Shown here: positions 51,804 to 58,303 of the stretch, in pieces
Layout of the letters: every line of letters begins with the position of its first letter
Numbering within the stretch: the first letter of the stretch is position 1
Assembly (NCBI GenBank): GCA_015060075.1
Contig: SUZE01000013.1
Coordinates: 1 to 58,303 of the forward strand
DNA length: 58,303 bases
Origin: Rikenellaceae bacterium
GTDB taxonomy: Bacteria > Bacteroidota > Bacteroidia > Bacteroidales > Rikenellaceae
Direction of reading: 5' to 3'
Notes under the pieces: generated by a model
The model's database searches: none
Seen by the model: the letters and a program-made list of their open reading frames with translations, nothing else
Told to the model about the DNA's origin: nothing
Position numbers and translations under genes: made by a program

Positions 51804-51965
51804 TTGACCGACACACTTGGTCGTATGCACTCTGACGCACAGTTTGCAGGTTCTTCGTCAGTTCCAGCACACGTTGAGATGATGGGCTTCCTCGGTATGG
51901 GCAACAATCCAATGGTAGGTGCTACTGTTGCAGTAGCAGTTGCCGTAGAACAGGCGATGAAATAA
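51804..51965 (+). pseudogene. Displaced 3' end of the GGGtGRT gene (attR side)
   Basis: 53 codons from LTDTLGRMHSDAQFAG to VAVEQAMK and TAA match the end of the intact gene with only synonymous differences plus one Gln-to-Glu change near the end. There is no start codon or upstream part. 51805-51832 is the candidate attR. Its original terminator follows at 52005-52049. Confidence 0.85.
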
Positions 51966-52004
51966 AAATCGTTTGATGCGGCATCTGCTGCGTTAAACTT
52001 CAAT

Positions 52005-52049
52005 AACCGAGTCCTCACATAGGCTTACTATGCTGCGGACTCGGTTTTT
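52005..52049 (+). terminator. Original GGGtGRT terminator
   Basis: AACCGAGTCC pairs perfectly with GGACTCGGTT, followed by T residues. Confidence 0.85.
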
Positions 52050-52138
52050 CGTTTGCCTTGCATCTGCTCACCTAAAACGATTTTTATACTTTCGCAACAG
52101 CCTGATTCAAACGGTCGCAACAGTCGAGAGCAAAACGA

Positions 52139-52169
52139 AAACAGGCAACTGAATATCAGTCACCTGTTC
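52139..52169 (-). terminator. Terminator behind the partial tRNA copy
   Basis: AACAGGCAACTGA and TCAGTCACCTGTT form a near-perfect stem. On the minus strand a T-rich tail follows. It lies downstream of the 52178 tRNA remnant in the tRNA's sense. Confidence 0.6.
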
Positions 52170-52177
52170 TTGTTTTT

Positions 52178-52201
52178 TTGCGGAGAGAGGGGGATTCGAA
52201 C
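52178..52201 (-). pseudogene. 3' remnant of tRNA-Ser
   Basis: 24 bp identical to 52428-52451, the T-arm/acceptor end of the intact tRNA-Ser. Sequence then diverges, so the rest of the tRNA is absent. Either a trace of past integration at the tRNA or the leftover of a duplicated tRNA gene. Confidence 0.75.
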
Positions 52202-52382
52202 GACGAAGTCGAAGAGCCGATACCATATAGCGCAGGGCATAATGCCCGAGCAATAGACATCATCATATCGGCTCAACCCCTATATAAGTGAGCAATACTC
52301 TCTTGACATTGGATGCAGAGCTACCGCCTACGGCGGTTTGTTTTTGGGGTGTGTGCGGTGGCTTGCCAACAGCAACACACCA

Positions 52383-52413
52383 TAAAAACAAAACAGACGA
52401 CCTAAGTCGTCTG
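52383..52413 (-). terminator. tRNA-Ser terminator
   Basis: On the minus strand CAGACGAC and GTCGTCTG form a stem with a four-base loop, followed by a T-rich run. Confidence 0.85.
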
Positions 52414-52430
52414 CTCTGCATCAAATCTTG

Positions 52431-52518
52431 CGGAGAGAGGGGGATTCGAACCCCCGAAACCCTTTTGGGGTTTACTCGCTTTCCAGGCGGGCCAGTTCAA
52501 CCACTCCTGCATCTCTCC
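52431..52518 (-). tRNA. tRNA-Ser (anticodon GGA)
   Basis: 88 bases on the minus strand with acceptor GGAGAGA/TCTCTCC, anticodon loop CTGGAAA giving GGA, a long variable arm (ACCCCAAAAGGGTT) typical of class II tRNA, and T-loop GGTTCGAATCC. The 3' CCA is not encoded. It reads UCC/UCU serine codons. Confidence 0.95.
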
Positions 52519-52565
52519 CTTTGCGAGGGCAAATTTAGTACAATTTACCCAATTACGCAACTTTT

Positions 52566-53018
52566 TTATATCTGTTCGCCCGATATTTCGGGTGCAGCAC
52601 TCTCCTCCTGCCCCTTGAACGGCAACGCACCAGGGGTTGGATACTGCGGATAGAGAGGTCGTGACGACACGATACTATCCACCACAAACTTCGTAAATCC
52701 TCGCCAAGGCAGTGCGCCGAAATACTCCTTGTAGTGCAACTCCACATTCTGACCACCGAGCAACATCAAACGCTCCGCCAACTCCTTGTCAGGCACCGAG
52801 AACTCAAACTCGTAGGACTGCACACCAGCCGTTTGCGCACGGAAACCTGCCTGAATAAGTTTGCCCTCATAGGTCTTGAAGATAAAGCCCTTATGGACCA
52901 CATAGTTCAACTCGCCACTCTTCACACCCTCGCCAAAGACGAAGTAGAAACGGAAGTAGAAAAACACTGCACCTGCACCAATCAGCAGGGCTGCCAAAAT
53001 TGTAAAAACCTTTCTCAT
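52566..53018 (-). CDS. Conserved membrane-anchored protein of unknown function
   Basis: 150 residues: an N-terminal signal-anchor helix (VFTILAALLIGAGAVFFYFRFYFVFG), then a small beta-rich domain (GELNYVVHKGFIFKTYEGKLIQAGF...YEFEFSVPDKELAERLMLLGGQNVELHYKEYFGALPWRG) and a disordered tail. Similar proteins exist across Bacteroidales as hypotheticals, from memory. Last gene of the permease cluster, 11 bp after the permease. Confidence 0.75.
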   Translation of the reverse strand: MRKVFTILAALLIGAGAVFFYFRFYFVFGEGVKSGELNYVVHKGFIFKTYEGKLIQAGFRAQTAGVQSYEFEFSVPDKELAERLMLLGGQNVELHYKEYFGALPWRGFTKFVVDSIVSSRPLYPQYPTPGALPFKGQEESAAPEISGEQI

Positions 53019-53029
53019 AATATAATCTG

Positions 53030-54316
53030 TTACAACAAAAATTTCAACAAGAACAACGCTGCAAGGATATAGGTCGAGATAGACACCTTGCGATAGTTTC
53101 CACTGCCGAGATGTATCAGCACATAGCTCAACACACCAAAGATAATACCATCGGAGATGCTATATGCCAACGGCATCATTATAATACACAAGAAAGATGG
53201 TATAGCCTCCAAGTAGTTCGAGAAGTCGATTTTCGACACTCCCGACATCATCATCACGCCCACCAAGATAAGCACCGGAGCAGTCGCAGCACTCGGCAAC
53301 GAGAGGAAGAATGGGGCAAAGAACAAGCACAACAGGAAGCACAACGCCGTTACCGTTGCGGTCAATCCGCTACGACCACCCTCCGACACACCTGCGGCAC
53401 TCTCGACATAGGTACCAACGGTGCTGGTGCCGAAAAATGCACCTGCCGTAGTTCCGATAGCATCGCACATAAACGCCTGACGCATACGGATAGGATTACC
53501 CTCTCTGTCCAACATATTAGCCTTTGCCGAGACACCGATAAGCGTTCCGATGGTGTCGAACAGGTCGATAAAGAGGAGTGTAAATACCACGATAAACATA
53601 TCTTTCGAGAGGATATTAGCCCACTCGAACTTGCAGAATATAGGCTCGATGCTTGGAGGTGTGCTGACAAAGCCGCCAAACTTTGTCACACCCATCGGCA
53701 CACCGATAACGGCAGTGAGAATGATACCTATCAGCAGCGCACCTTTAACTCGCTTAACCAACAATATCGAGGTTATAACGAGTCCGAGTATCGAGAGTAT
53801 CGCTGTCGGAGTACCAATATCGCCCAATGTCACAAGGGTTGCATCGGAGCGAACAATAAGACCTGCATTGTGCAGACCGATAAAGGCGATAAACAGACCT
53901 ATACCCACCGAAATCGACTCACGCAGACACTTCGGCAAGGCGTGTACAATCTTCTCTCGCAGGTTGGTAACCGTGAGCAGGATAAAAATCAGACCTTCAA
54001 CCAACACTGCGGTCAGGGCAAATTGCCACGAGTAGCCCATCGTGAGGCAAACCGTATAGGCAAAAAAGGCGTTCAAGCCCATACACGGAGCCAAGGCAAA
54101 GGGCAACTTGGCATACAGTCCCATCATCAATGTCGGGATAAATGCCGCCAACACCGTTGTTGTGAAGAGTGCCCCTTTGTCCATTCCCGTAACGGAAAGG
54201 ATATTTGGATTTACGGCGAGTATATACGCCATTGTCAAGAATGTGGTAATACCCGCAATAACCTCGGTTTTAACCGTTGTAACCGAACTATCAAGTCCGA
54301 ATAATCGTTTGAGCAT
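53030..54316 (-). CDS. NCS2/AzgA-type purine permease
   Basis: 428 residues with 12-14 membrane helices. FGLDSSVTTVKTEVIAGITTFLTMAYILAVNPNIL is the AzgA-like N-terminus. The substrate-site regions are VVFTLLFIDLFDTIGTLIGV and GTSTVGTYVESAAGVSEGGRSGLTA. It probably imports hypoxanthine, guanine or adenine with protons. It follows the barrel protein by 9 bp, so the two may be co-expressed. Confidence 0.92.
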   Translation of the reverse strand: MLKRLFGLDSSVTTVKTEVIAGITTFLTMAYILAVNPNILSVTGMDKGALFTTTVLAAFIPTLMMGLYAKLPFALAPCMGLNAFFAYTVCLTMGYSWQFALTAVLVEGLIFILLTVTNLREKIVHALPKCLRESISVGIGLFIAFIGLHNAGLIVRSDATLVTLGDIGTPTAILSILGLVITSILLVKRVKGALLIGIILTAVIGVPMGVTKFGGFVSTPPSIEPIFCKFEWANILSKDMFIVVFTLLFIDLFDTIGTLIGVSAKANMLDREGNPIRMRQAFMCDAIGTTAGAFFGTSTVGTYVESAAGVSEGGRSGLTATVTALCFLLCLFFAPFFLSLPSAATAPVLILVGVMMMSGVSKIDFSNYLEAIPSFLCIIMMPLAYSISDGIIFGVLSYVLIHLGSGNYRKVSISTYILAALFLLKFLL

Positions 54317-54325
54317 AGCAGTAAA

Positions 54326-55246
54326 TTATTTTGTCCTACTCTTCTTGTTCAGGATATCGAAGGCGTATGTTGCGCCCACTCGGATTTGGTGGTAAGGCCA
54401 ATCCATAAAGCCCACCTGATGCGACAATCGCAACGACAAATCGCCGATACGATACGAGAGGTTTGTTTTGAGAGTCATCGGACGGTCACCGTCACGCTCC
54501 CAACCCGCATAACCTCCAAAGCATGTATCTATCGTAAAGTTCTTGACCGTATAGGCGAGCAGCACTCCGTACATCACAGCATCGTTCTGTCGTCCGTTGT
54601 CGGTCTGCCAGCACAAGAAACCTCCACTTGCCGCCACTCGGAGGTTGTGTTTGCCTCCCCCGAAGTCGAAACCTCGACCTATCGCTGCATCGAAGAAGTA
54701 GCCGGGAGCATCGTAGCAACGACCTTTGGCATATTGGTTTGCCGAGGCGGTTTTGAGCGCAGCACGAGCCGACAAATCGACATGGTGTCGCTCCTGCGAG
54801 AGTATGCGCACATCTGCCGAAACATAGACATCGCCCGAATCCATACCCTGCAAATCGTTTGTATTGTATGGAGCAGGCAATCGGCGCATAGCGTTCAGCT
54901 CCGCCGAGGTGTAGAAGTACTCGAATATCGGCATCCACACCGTAAGATTAGCCTTCGGAGTGAAGAGTGGAATGGTCAATTTTGCGAACAAATCACCCGT
55001 AATATCGTCTGCGACATTGCCCGTAGTCGTACCGAGAAAGCAGTCGCCATAGAGTTCGAGTTTCAACTCCGAAGAGGTGCGACCATCGAGCATATCGGGT
55101 ACCGGAAAGGCGTTAGGTCCGAAGTATGCAGGACCTATCTTGCTTGGCACACCGAGGTTGGGTTGTTCGATATCGGTTTGCGCAGCAGCAAACCCTACGG
55201 AGAGCAGAGCAAGCAGTGTAAGTAATATGTTTAGTGGTCTCTTCAT
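54326..55246 (-). CDS. Outer-membrane beta-barrel-like protein
   Basis: 306 residues with a signal peptide (ILLTLLALLSVGFAAAQ), then alternating amphipathic strands with many aromatic girdle residues (ANLTVWMPIFEYFYTSAEL, LRVAASGGFLCWQ, IRVGATYAFDIL). Probably an outer-membrane barrel of 10-14 strands. No specific family recognised. Placed between a glycosyltransferase (14 bp) and the purine permease (9 bp), so it might assist uptake, but this is a guess. Confidence 0.7.
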   Translation of the reverse strand: MKRPLNILLTLLALLSVGFAAAQTDIEQPNLGVPSKIGPAYFGPNAFPVPDMLDGRTSSELKLELYGDCFLGTTTGNVADDITGDLFAKLTIPLFTPKANLTVWMPIFEYFYTSAELNAMRRLPAPYNTNDLQGMDSGDVYVSADVRILSQERHHVDLSARAALKTASANQYAKGRCYDAPGYFFDAAIGRGFDFGGGKHNLRVAASGGFLCWQTDNGRQNDAVMYGVLLAYTVKNFTIDTCFGGYAGWERDGDRPMTLKTNLSYRIGDLSLRLSHQVGFMDWPYHQIRVGATYAFDILNKKSRTK

Positions 55247-55260
55247 CTACAACTCTTCGT

Positions 55261-55974
55261 CTACCTGTTGAGGTGTCTGAACGGCAGTTTCAACACCCCG
55301 AAAAACGCCTCACCGAATATACTGCTCGACATCTTCGAAGTTCCGAGTTCTCTGTCGGTAAAGACAATCGACTCCTCACGAACCCGAAATCCCTTTTTCC
55401 AAGCCGTATACTTCATCTCTATTTGAAATCCGTAGCCAATCATCTCCACCTTGTCGAGGTTTATCGCACGCAACACCTCCGAGCGATAGCCGACAAATCC
55501 CGCAGTTGAGTCGCAGACAGGCATTCCCGTAACCAAACGCACATAGAGCGATGCGCCGTAGGATATGAGTATTCGGGATAGTGGCCAATTCACCACATTC
55601 ATACCCGTAACATAGCGAGAGCCTACCACCACATCGGCGTCACTCTCCAAGCGAGCAGCAAGTCGTAGCAGGTCGTCAGGGTTGTGCGAGAAGTCGCAGT
55701 CCATCTCGAAAATCTCATCGTAGCCACGCTCCAAAGCCCACCTAAAACCTGCAATATAGGCTGTACCCAAGCCGAGTTTGCCTTTGCGCTCCAAGAGATT
55801 GATGCGAGAGCCATACTCCGTCATCTTCTCACGGATAATCGCAGCCGTGCCATCAGGCGAGCCGTCATCGACATAGAGAAGGTCAAAATCGCCCGCAAGC
55901 GACATCACCTTATCGGTCATACGAGCCACATTCTCACACTCGTTGTATGTTGGAATTATTACGATTCTTTTCAT
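55261..55974 (-). CDS. Polyprenol phosphate mannosyltransferase-like GT2
   Basis: 237 residues from ATG 55974, because the GT-A strand RIVIIPTYNECENV should be near the N-terminus and the longer frame enters repeat R1. Key motifs: DLLYVDDGSPDGT, EMDCDFSHNPDDL (metal-binding Asp) and GSRYVTGMNVVNWPLSR. It transfers a sugar from GDP- or UDP-sugar to a polyprenyl phosphate at the inner membrane, feeding protein or envelope glycosylation. First gene of the cluster running to 52566. Confidence 0.9.
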   Translation of the reverse strand: MKRIVIIPTYNECENVARMTDKVMSLAGDFDLLYVDDGSPDGTAAIIREKMTEYGSRINLLERKGKLGLGTAYIAGFRWALERGYDEIFEMDCDFSHNPDDLLRLAARLESDADVVVGSRYVTGMNVVNWPLSRILISYGASLYVRLVTGMPVCDSTAGFVGYRSEVLRAINLDKVEMIGYGFQIEMKYTAWKKGFRVREESIVFTDRELGTSKMSSSIFGEAFFGVLKLPFRHLNR

Positions 55975-55989
55975 AATATATTTTGTTTT

Positions 55990-56115
55990 CCGAACTCCTA
56001 ACCTTGTCAAGGCGCAGCGATTTATGGGAGCGCAGTCTGCGACTGCTTTATGGGGGCGGGCGTTCCGCCCTTTATGGGGGCGCTCCCGTTGGTCGCTCTA
56101 TGGGGTGCGCTTTAA
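55990..56115 (+). repeat. R1 repeat, copy d
   Basis: CGAACTCCTAACCTTGTCAAGGCGCAG, then CAGTCTGCGACTGC, GGGCGGGCGTTCCGCCC and the end TATGGGGTGCGCTTT. It lies between the two glycosyltransferase genes and touches the stop region of the upstream one. Confidence 0.85.
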
Positions 56116-57113
56116 CTTTTTATTCTTAATTCTTGGAAGGTCTTCCTTCCAAGGAGTATTGAGCCCTTATATATCGGAGCCTCTCGTTTTACATTGCTAC
56201 GAATTGCCTTGCGTTCTGCCGACAGTCGCCCATGCCAACGCAGGAAGTCACGCCACGCCTGCCATACCGCCTTTGCGCTCTTAGTTTTGCCCTGCGCAAG
56301 ATAACTCAACGCAGCAGCAAAATCGAGCAAAGGTCGCATCACAGCCACCAACAACCGTTGCGCAGGCGAAGCACAACGATAGAGCATTGCGAGGTTGTTG
56401 CGATGGTTCAGCATCGTCTTGAATGGCGAGTCTACCGAAAGCGTTGCTCCGCCCAGATGATAGACCTTCGAGCGAGGCTCTACCACTACCCTTCTGCCCG
56501 ACAACCACACTCGCCAGCAGAGGTCAATCTCCTCCTGATGAGCAAAAAACTCCGCAGCAAAGCCTCCGAGTTCGGCAAAGACCTCAGCACGACAACAAAA
56601 TGCCGCACCACTGCCCCACATCACATCGCAAACGTTATCATACTGCCCGCAATCCCTCTCTATATGGTTGAGTATTCGCCCACGACAGAAGGGGTAACCC
56701 AACATATCAATAAAGCCTCCCGCAGCACCTGCATACTCGAACTTCTCACGGTTTTTGTCATCGAGAATCTTCGGCACTACAACCGCCACATCATCACTCT
56801 GCGCCAACTGCTCCACAAGAGGTGCCAACCACCCCTCCGCAGGGGCAATGTCGGAGTTGAGAAGTACGAATACATCGTAGCCTTCGAGTTGCGCCAATGC
56901 CCGATTATAACCCTCGGCAAAGCCATAATTCTTGTCAAGCAGAACAAGTTGCACCTGCGGCATCGCCTCACGCAACCACTCTACCGAGCCATCTGTCGAG
57001 CCATTGTCGGCAACCACAATATCGGCATCGGGCGTAGTTGCAACCACCTGCGGCAGATAGTGTTGCAGGTGTTGCAGACCGTTCCAATTGAGTATTACGA
57101 CCGCCGTCTTCAC
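56112..57113 (-). CDS. Glycosyltransferase family 2 (rhamnosyltransferase-like)
   Basis: 333 residues from a GTG at 57113, chosen because TAVVILNWNGLQHLQHYLPQ begins there and it lies 2 bp after the acyltransferase stop; the longer frame would overlap that gene by 80 bp. Motifs: DIVVADNGSTDGSVEWL, VFVLLNSDIAP, then AFCCRAEVFAELGGFAAEFFAHQEEIDLCWR with the acidic base. A C-terminal helical part follows. It probably adds a sugar to LPS or another surface glycan. Confidence 0.88.
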   Translation of the reverse strand: MKTAVVILNWNGLQHLQHYLPQVVATTPDADIVVADNGSTDGSVEWLREAMPQVQLVLLDKNYGFAEGYNRALAQLEGYDVFVLLNSDIAPAEGWLAPLVEQLAQSDDVAVVVPKILDDKNREKFEYAGAAGGFIDMLGYPFCRGRILNHIERDCGQYDNVCDVMWGSGAAFCCRAEVFAELGGFAAEFFAHQEEIDLCWRVWLSGRRVVVEPRSKVYHLGGATLSVDSPFKTMLNHRNNLAMLYRCASPAQRLLVAVMRPLLDFAAALSYLAQGKTKSAKAVWQAWRDFLRWHGRLSAERKAIRSNVKREAPIYKGSILLGRKTFQELRIKS

Positions 57114-57115
57114 TG

Positions 57116-58060
57116 TTAATTCTCGGTTTTGTAGTTGTCGTAAAACAACGAATCCTCCTTCGGGCGATTCTTCCATCGCTTGTGTGACCACATCCAATAC
57201 TCGGGTTTAGCCTCGATGGTGCGCTCCAAACAGCGCACATATCGCTCGGTAATCTCGTGGGGGTTCACCTCCTCCGAGCCATCGTATATCTGCGTATAGT
57301 TGTGACGATAACGCCCCGCTTCTATGCGCTCCAACTCTAAGTAGAATACAGGCAGCCCAAACTTTCTCGCCAACTGCTCACCACCATCAAAGAATAGCGA
57401 GTCGTGGTTGAGAAAGCGATGCCAGCAACACCCCTTTGTCACGGGGCAGTTCTGGTCGGAGATAAGTCCAACGACAATATTTTTACCATTTATGCCGTGG
57501 CGATGTGCAACATAGTGGCGCATAAAGTTATTGCTTGCCACCACATCAACCCTCTTGTAACTACGCAGGCGAGAGTACAACTTATCCATAATCCTGCTTT
57601 TCAGTGGTCTATACGCCACGAAAAGGTGGTGATTAGGGGTGTAGAGGTAGAGATTTAGCGCAATCTCCCAAAAGCCATAGTGCGAAGTCAGCACCACAAT
57701 ATTGCGCCCCTCGATGGTCGGATAGAAGTCGTCAGTAAGATTGAGCTCTGTCGCACGACTGCGCTTCTTGTCGTTCATTCCTGCCAACGACAATGTGCCG
57801 ACAATCATCTCGGCGAGGTGGTCGTAGTAACGGTTGCAAATATCCTGCAACTCCTCCTCGCTCTTCTGCGGAAAGGAGTCACGAAGTTGTCTGGTTATAA
57901 CATCGTAGCGATAGTGCGCCAATCTGCGCAATACAAACGATACGAAAGGGGCATACACGCCATATCTCACACATCGTGGCTGTATCGCAAAGAGGTAGCA
58001 CAAGCACCACAACAGCGACACCGCACAATTTTCGTATATCTCTCGAATTTTACTCTTCAT
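57116..58060 (-). CDS. LpxL/LpxM-type lipid A acyltransferase
   Basis: 314 residues. The N-terminal membrane helix lies in AVSLLWCLCYLFAIQ. The catalytic HxxxxD-like block is in VVLTSHYGFWEIA (His with a downstream Glu), and GLISDQNCPVTKGCCWHRFLNHDSLFFDGGEQLARK is typical of the family. The C-terminus PEYWMWSHKRWKNRP is diagnostic. It adds a secondary acyl chain to Kdo-lipid A. It is followed 2 bp later by the GT2 gene, forming an envelope pair. Confidence 0.93.
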   Translation of the reverse strand: MKSKIREIYENCAVSLLWCLCYLFAIQPRCVRYGVYAPFVSFVLRRLAHYRYDVITRQLRDSFPQKSEEELQDICNRYYDHLAEMIVGTLSLAGMNDKKRSRATELNLTDDFYPTIEGRNIVVLTSHYGFWEIALNLYLYTPNHHLFVAYRPLKSRIMDKLYSRLRSYKRVDVVASNNFMRHYVAHRHGINGKNIVVGLISDQNCPVTKGCCWHRFLNHDSLFFDGGEQLARKFGLPVFYLELERIEAGRYRHNYTQIYDGSEEVNPHEITERYVRCLERTIEAKPEYWMWSHKRWKNRPKEDSLFYDNYKTEN

Positions 58061-58076
58061 AGTTTTTTTTTGTTTT

Positions 58077-58303
58077 GCGAACTCCGAGGGTTATCACGGC
58101 GTAACCTTTCTGGGGGTTACTGGGGGCGGGCGTTCCGCCCTTACTGGGGGCGCTCACTCCGTTCGCTTTATGGGGTGCGCTGAAAGTTTTCTGCTACCCC
58201 GAACTCCTAACCTTGTCAAGGCGCAGCCTTTCTGGGGGTTACTGGGGGCGGGCGTTCCGCCCTTACTGGGGGCGCTCACTCCGTTCGCTTTATGGGGTGC
58301 GCT
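58077..58303 (+). repeat. R1 repeat, two tandem copies (e, f), cut by the window end
   Basis: CGAACTCC...CTTTATGGGGTGCGCTGAAAG occurs at about 58078-58185, and a nearly identical second copy starts at about 58199 and runs off the window. The two copies share long perfect stretches. Confidence 0.9.

Larger units (their letters stand above)
41443..51812. mobile_element. Integrative element of about 10.4 kb in the GGGtGRT gene
   Basis: Bounded by the duplicated GGGtGRT 3' sequence. It carries an IntDOT-like integrase beside the left junction, a second small recombinase, a wHTH protein, DUF3871, unknown secreted and membrane proteins and a structured RNA candidate. No relaxase, coupling protein, transfer or phage structural genes are seen, so it is best described as a non-conjugative (possibly mobilisable or satellite) element. 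Its coding density is lower and its right half more AT-rich than the flanks. Confidence 0.8.

Noticed and set aside
41443..51812. Prophage or full conjugative element
   Set aside because: No capsid, tail, terminase, relaxase, coupling protein or Tra genes were found in the segment.
52053..52653. Short plus-strand frames around the tRNA-Ser region
   Set aside because: They run through the tRNA, its remnant and terminators.
53111..54304. 397-codon plus-strand frame opposite the purine permease
   Set aside because: Antisense to a clear transporter, with a His/Arg/Gln-rich low-quality product; a shadow of codon bias.
54386..55225. 279-codon frame opposite the outer-membrane barrel gene
   Set aside because: Antisense shadow with no signal or motif.

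Overview
The window is a chromosomal segment of a member of the Bacteroidales. A Rikenellaceae/Alistipes-like gut or rumen anaerobe is the best guess, but this is inferred and not proven. The evidence is the recurring Bacteroidetes promoter (TAnnTTTG, sometimes with TTTG about 19 bases upstream), an rnfBCDGEA operon, a BACON/BspA-type surface lipoprotein, DUF3871, an IntDOT-like integrase with Ser in place of the first catalytic Arg, and a NifU-like/GGGtGRT pair typical of gut anaerobes.

Layout. 1-5.7 kb: end of a membrane protein, aroE, a DUF2007 gene, dnaE and trxA. 5.7-9.6 kb: a large BspA-like lipoprotein, then rpmI-rplT. 9.6-13 kb: tatA-tatC plus a Gfo/Idh oxidoreductase, and a small outer-membrane barrel. 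13.2-20.9 kb: nadE-rseC-(four-helix-bundle cassette)-rnfBCDGEA. 21-28.5 kb: cytosolic GH13 enzyme, Wza/Wzc-like exopolysaccharide export pair, HAD phosphatase and htpG. 28.5-36.3 kb: acyltransferase, thioesterase, a short ribF, rex, a LysM protein, a DEDDh exonuclease, dnaN and a nucleoside phosphorylase. 36.4-41.6 kb: phosphoglucosamine mutase, an M20 peptidase, and the NifU-like/GGGtGRT pair. 41.44-51.81 kb: an integrated mobile element. 51.8-58.3 kb: the displaced 3' end of the GGGtGRT gene, tRNA-Ser(GGA) with a partial copy, a purine permease cluster, two glycosyltransferases and a lipid A-type acyltransferase.

The most notable region is the roughly 10.4-kb element. It sits in the 3' part of the GGGtGRT gene, supplies a replacement 3' end, and leaves the displaced 3' end (about 54 codons) on its far side. 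It carries a full-length IntDOT-like integrase next to the left junction, a second recombinase of only 195 residues behind a perfect 13-bp inverted repeat, matched 23-bp motifs near both ends, a wHTH gene with repeated motifs, DUF3871, several unrecognised secreted or membrane proteins, and no recognisable conjugation genes. It also carries a roughly 260-nt segment bounded by a promoter and an intrinsic terminator that folds into a series of long helices. I propose this as a structured non-coding RNA of unidentified family.

The housekeeping regions contain several oddities. NadE has lost the glutaminase cysteine. RibF lacks a recognisable kinase core. A four-helix-bundle gene sits between 28-bp inverted repeats inside the rnf operon, and the neighbouring RseC tail is encoded by that repeat. 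Intergenic spaces are filled with period-7 repeats of three different sequences and with larger GC-rich repeat modules.
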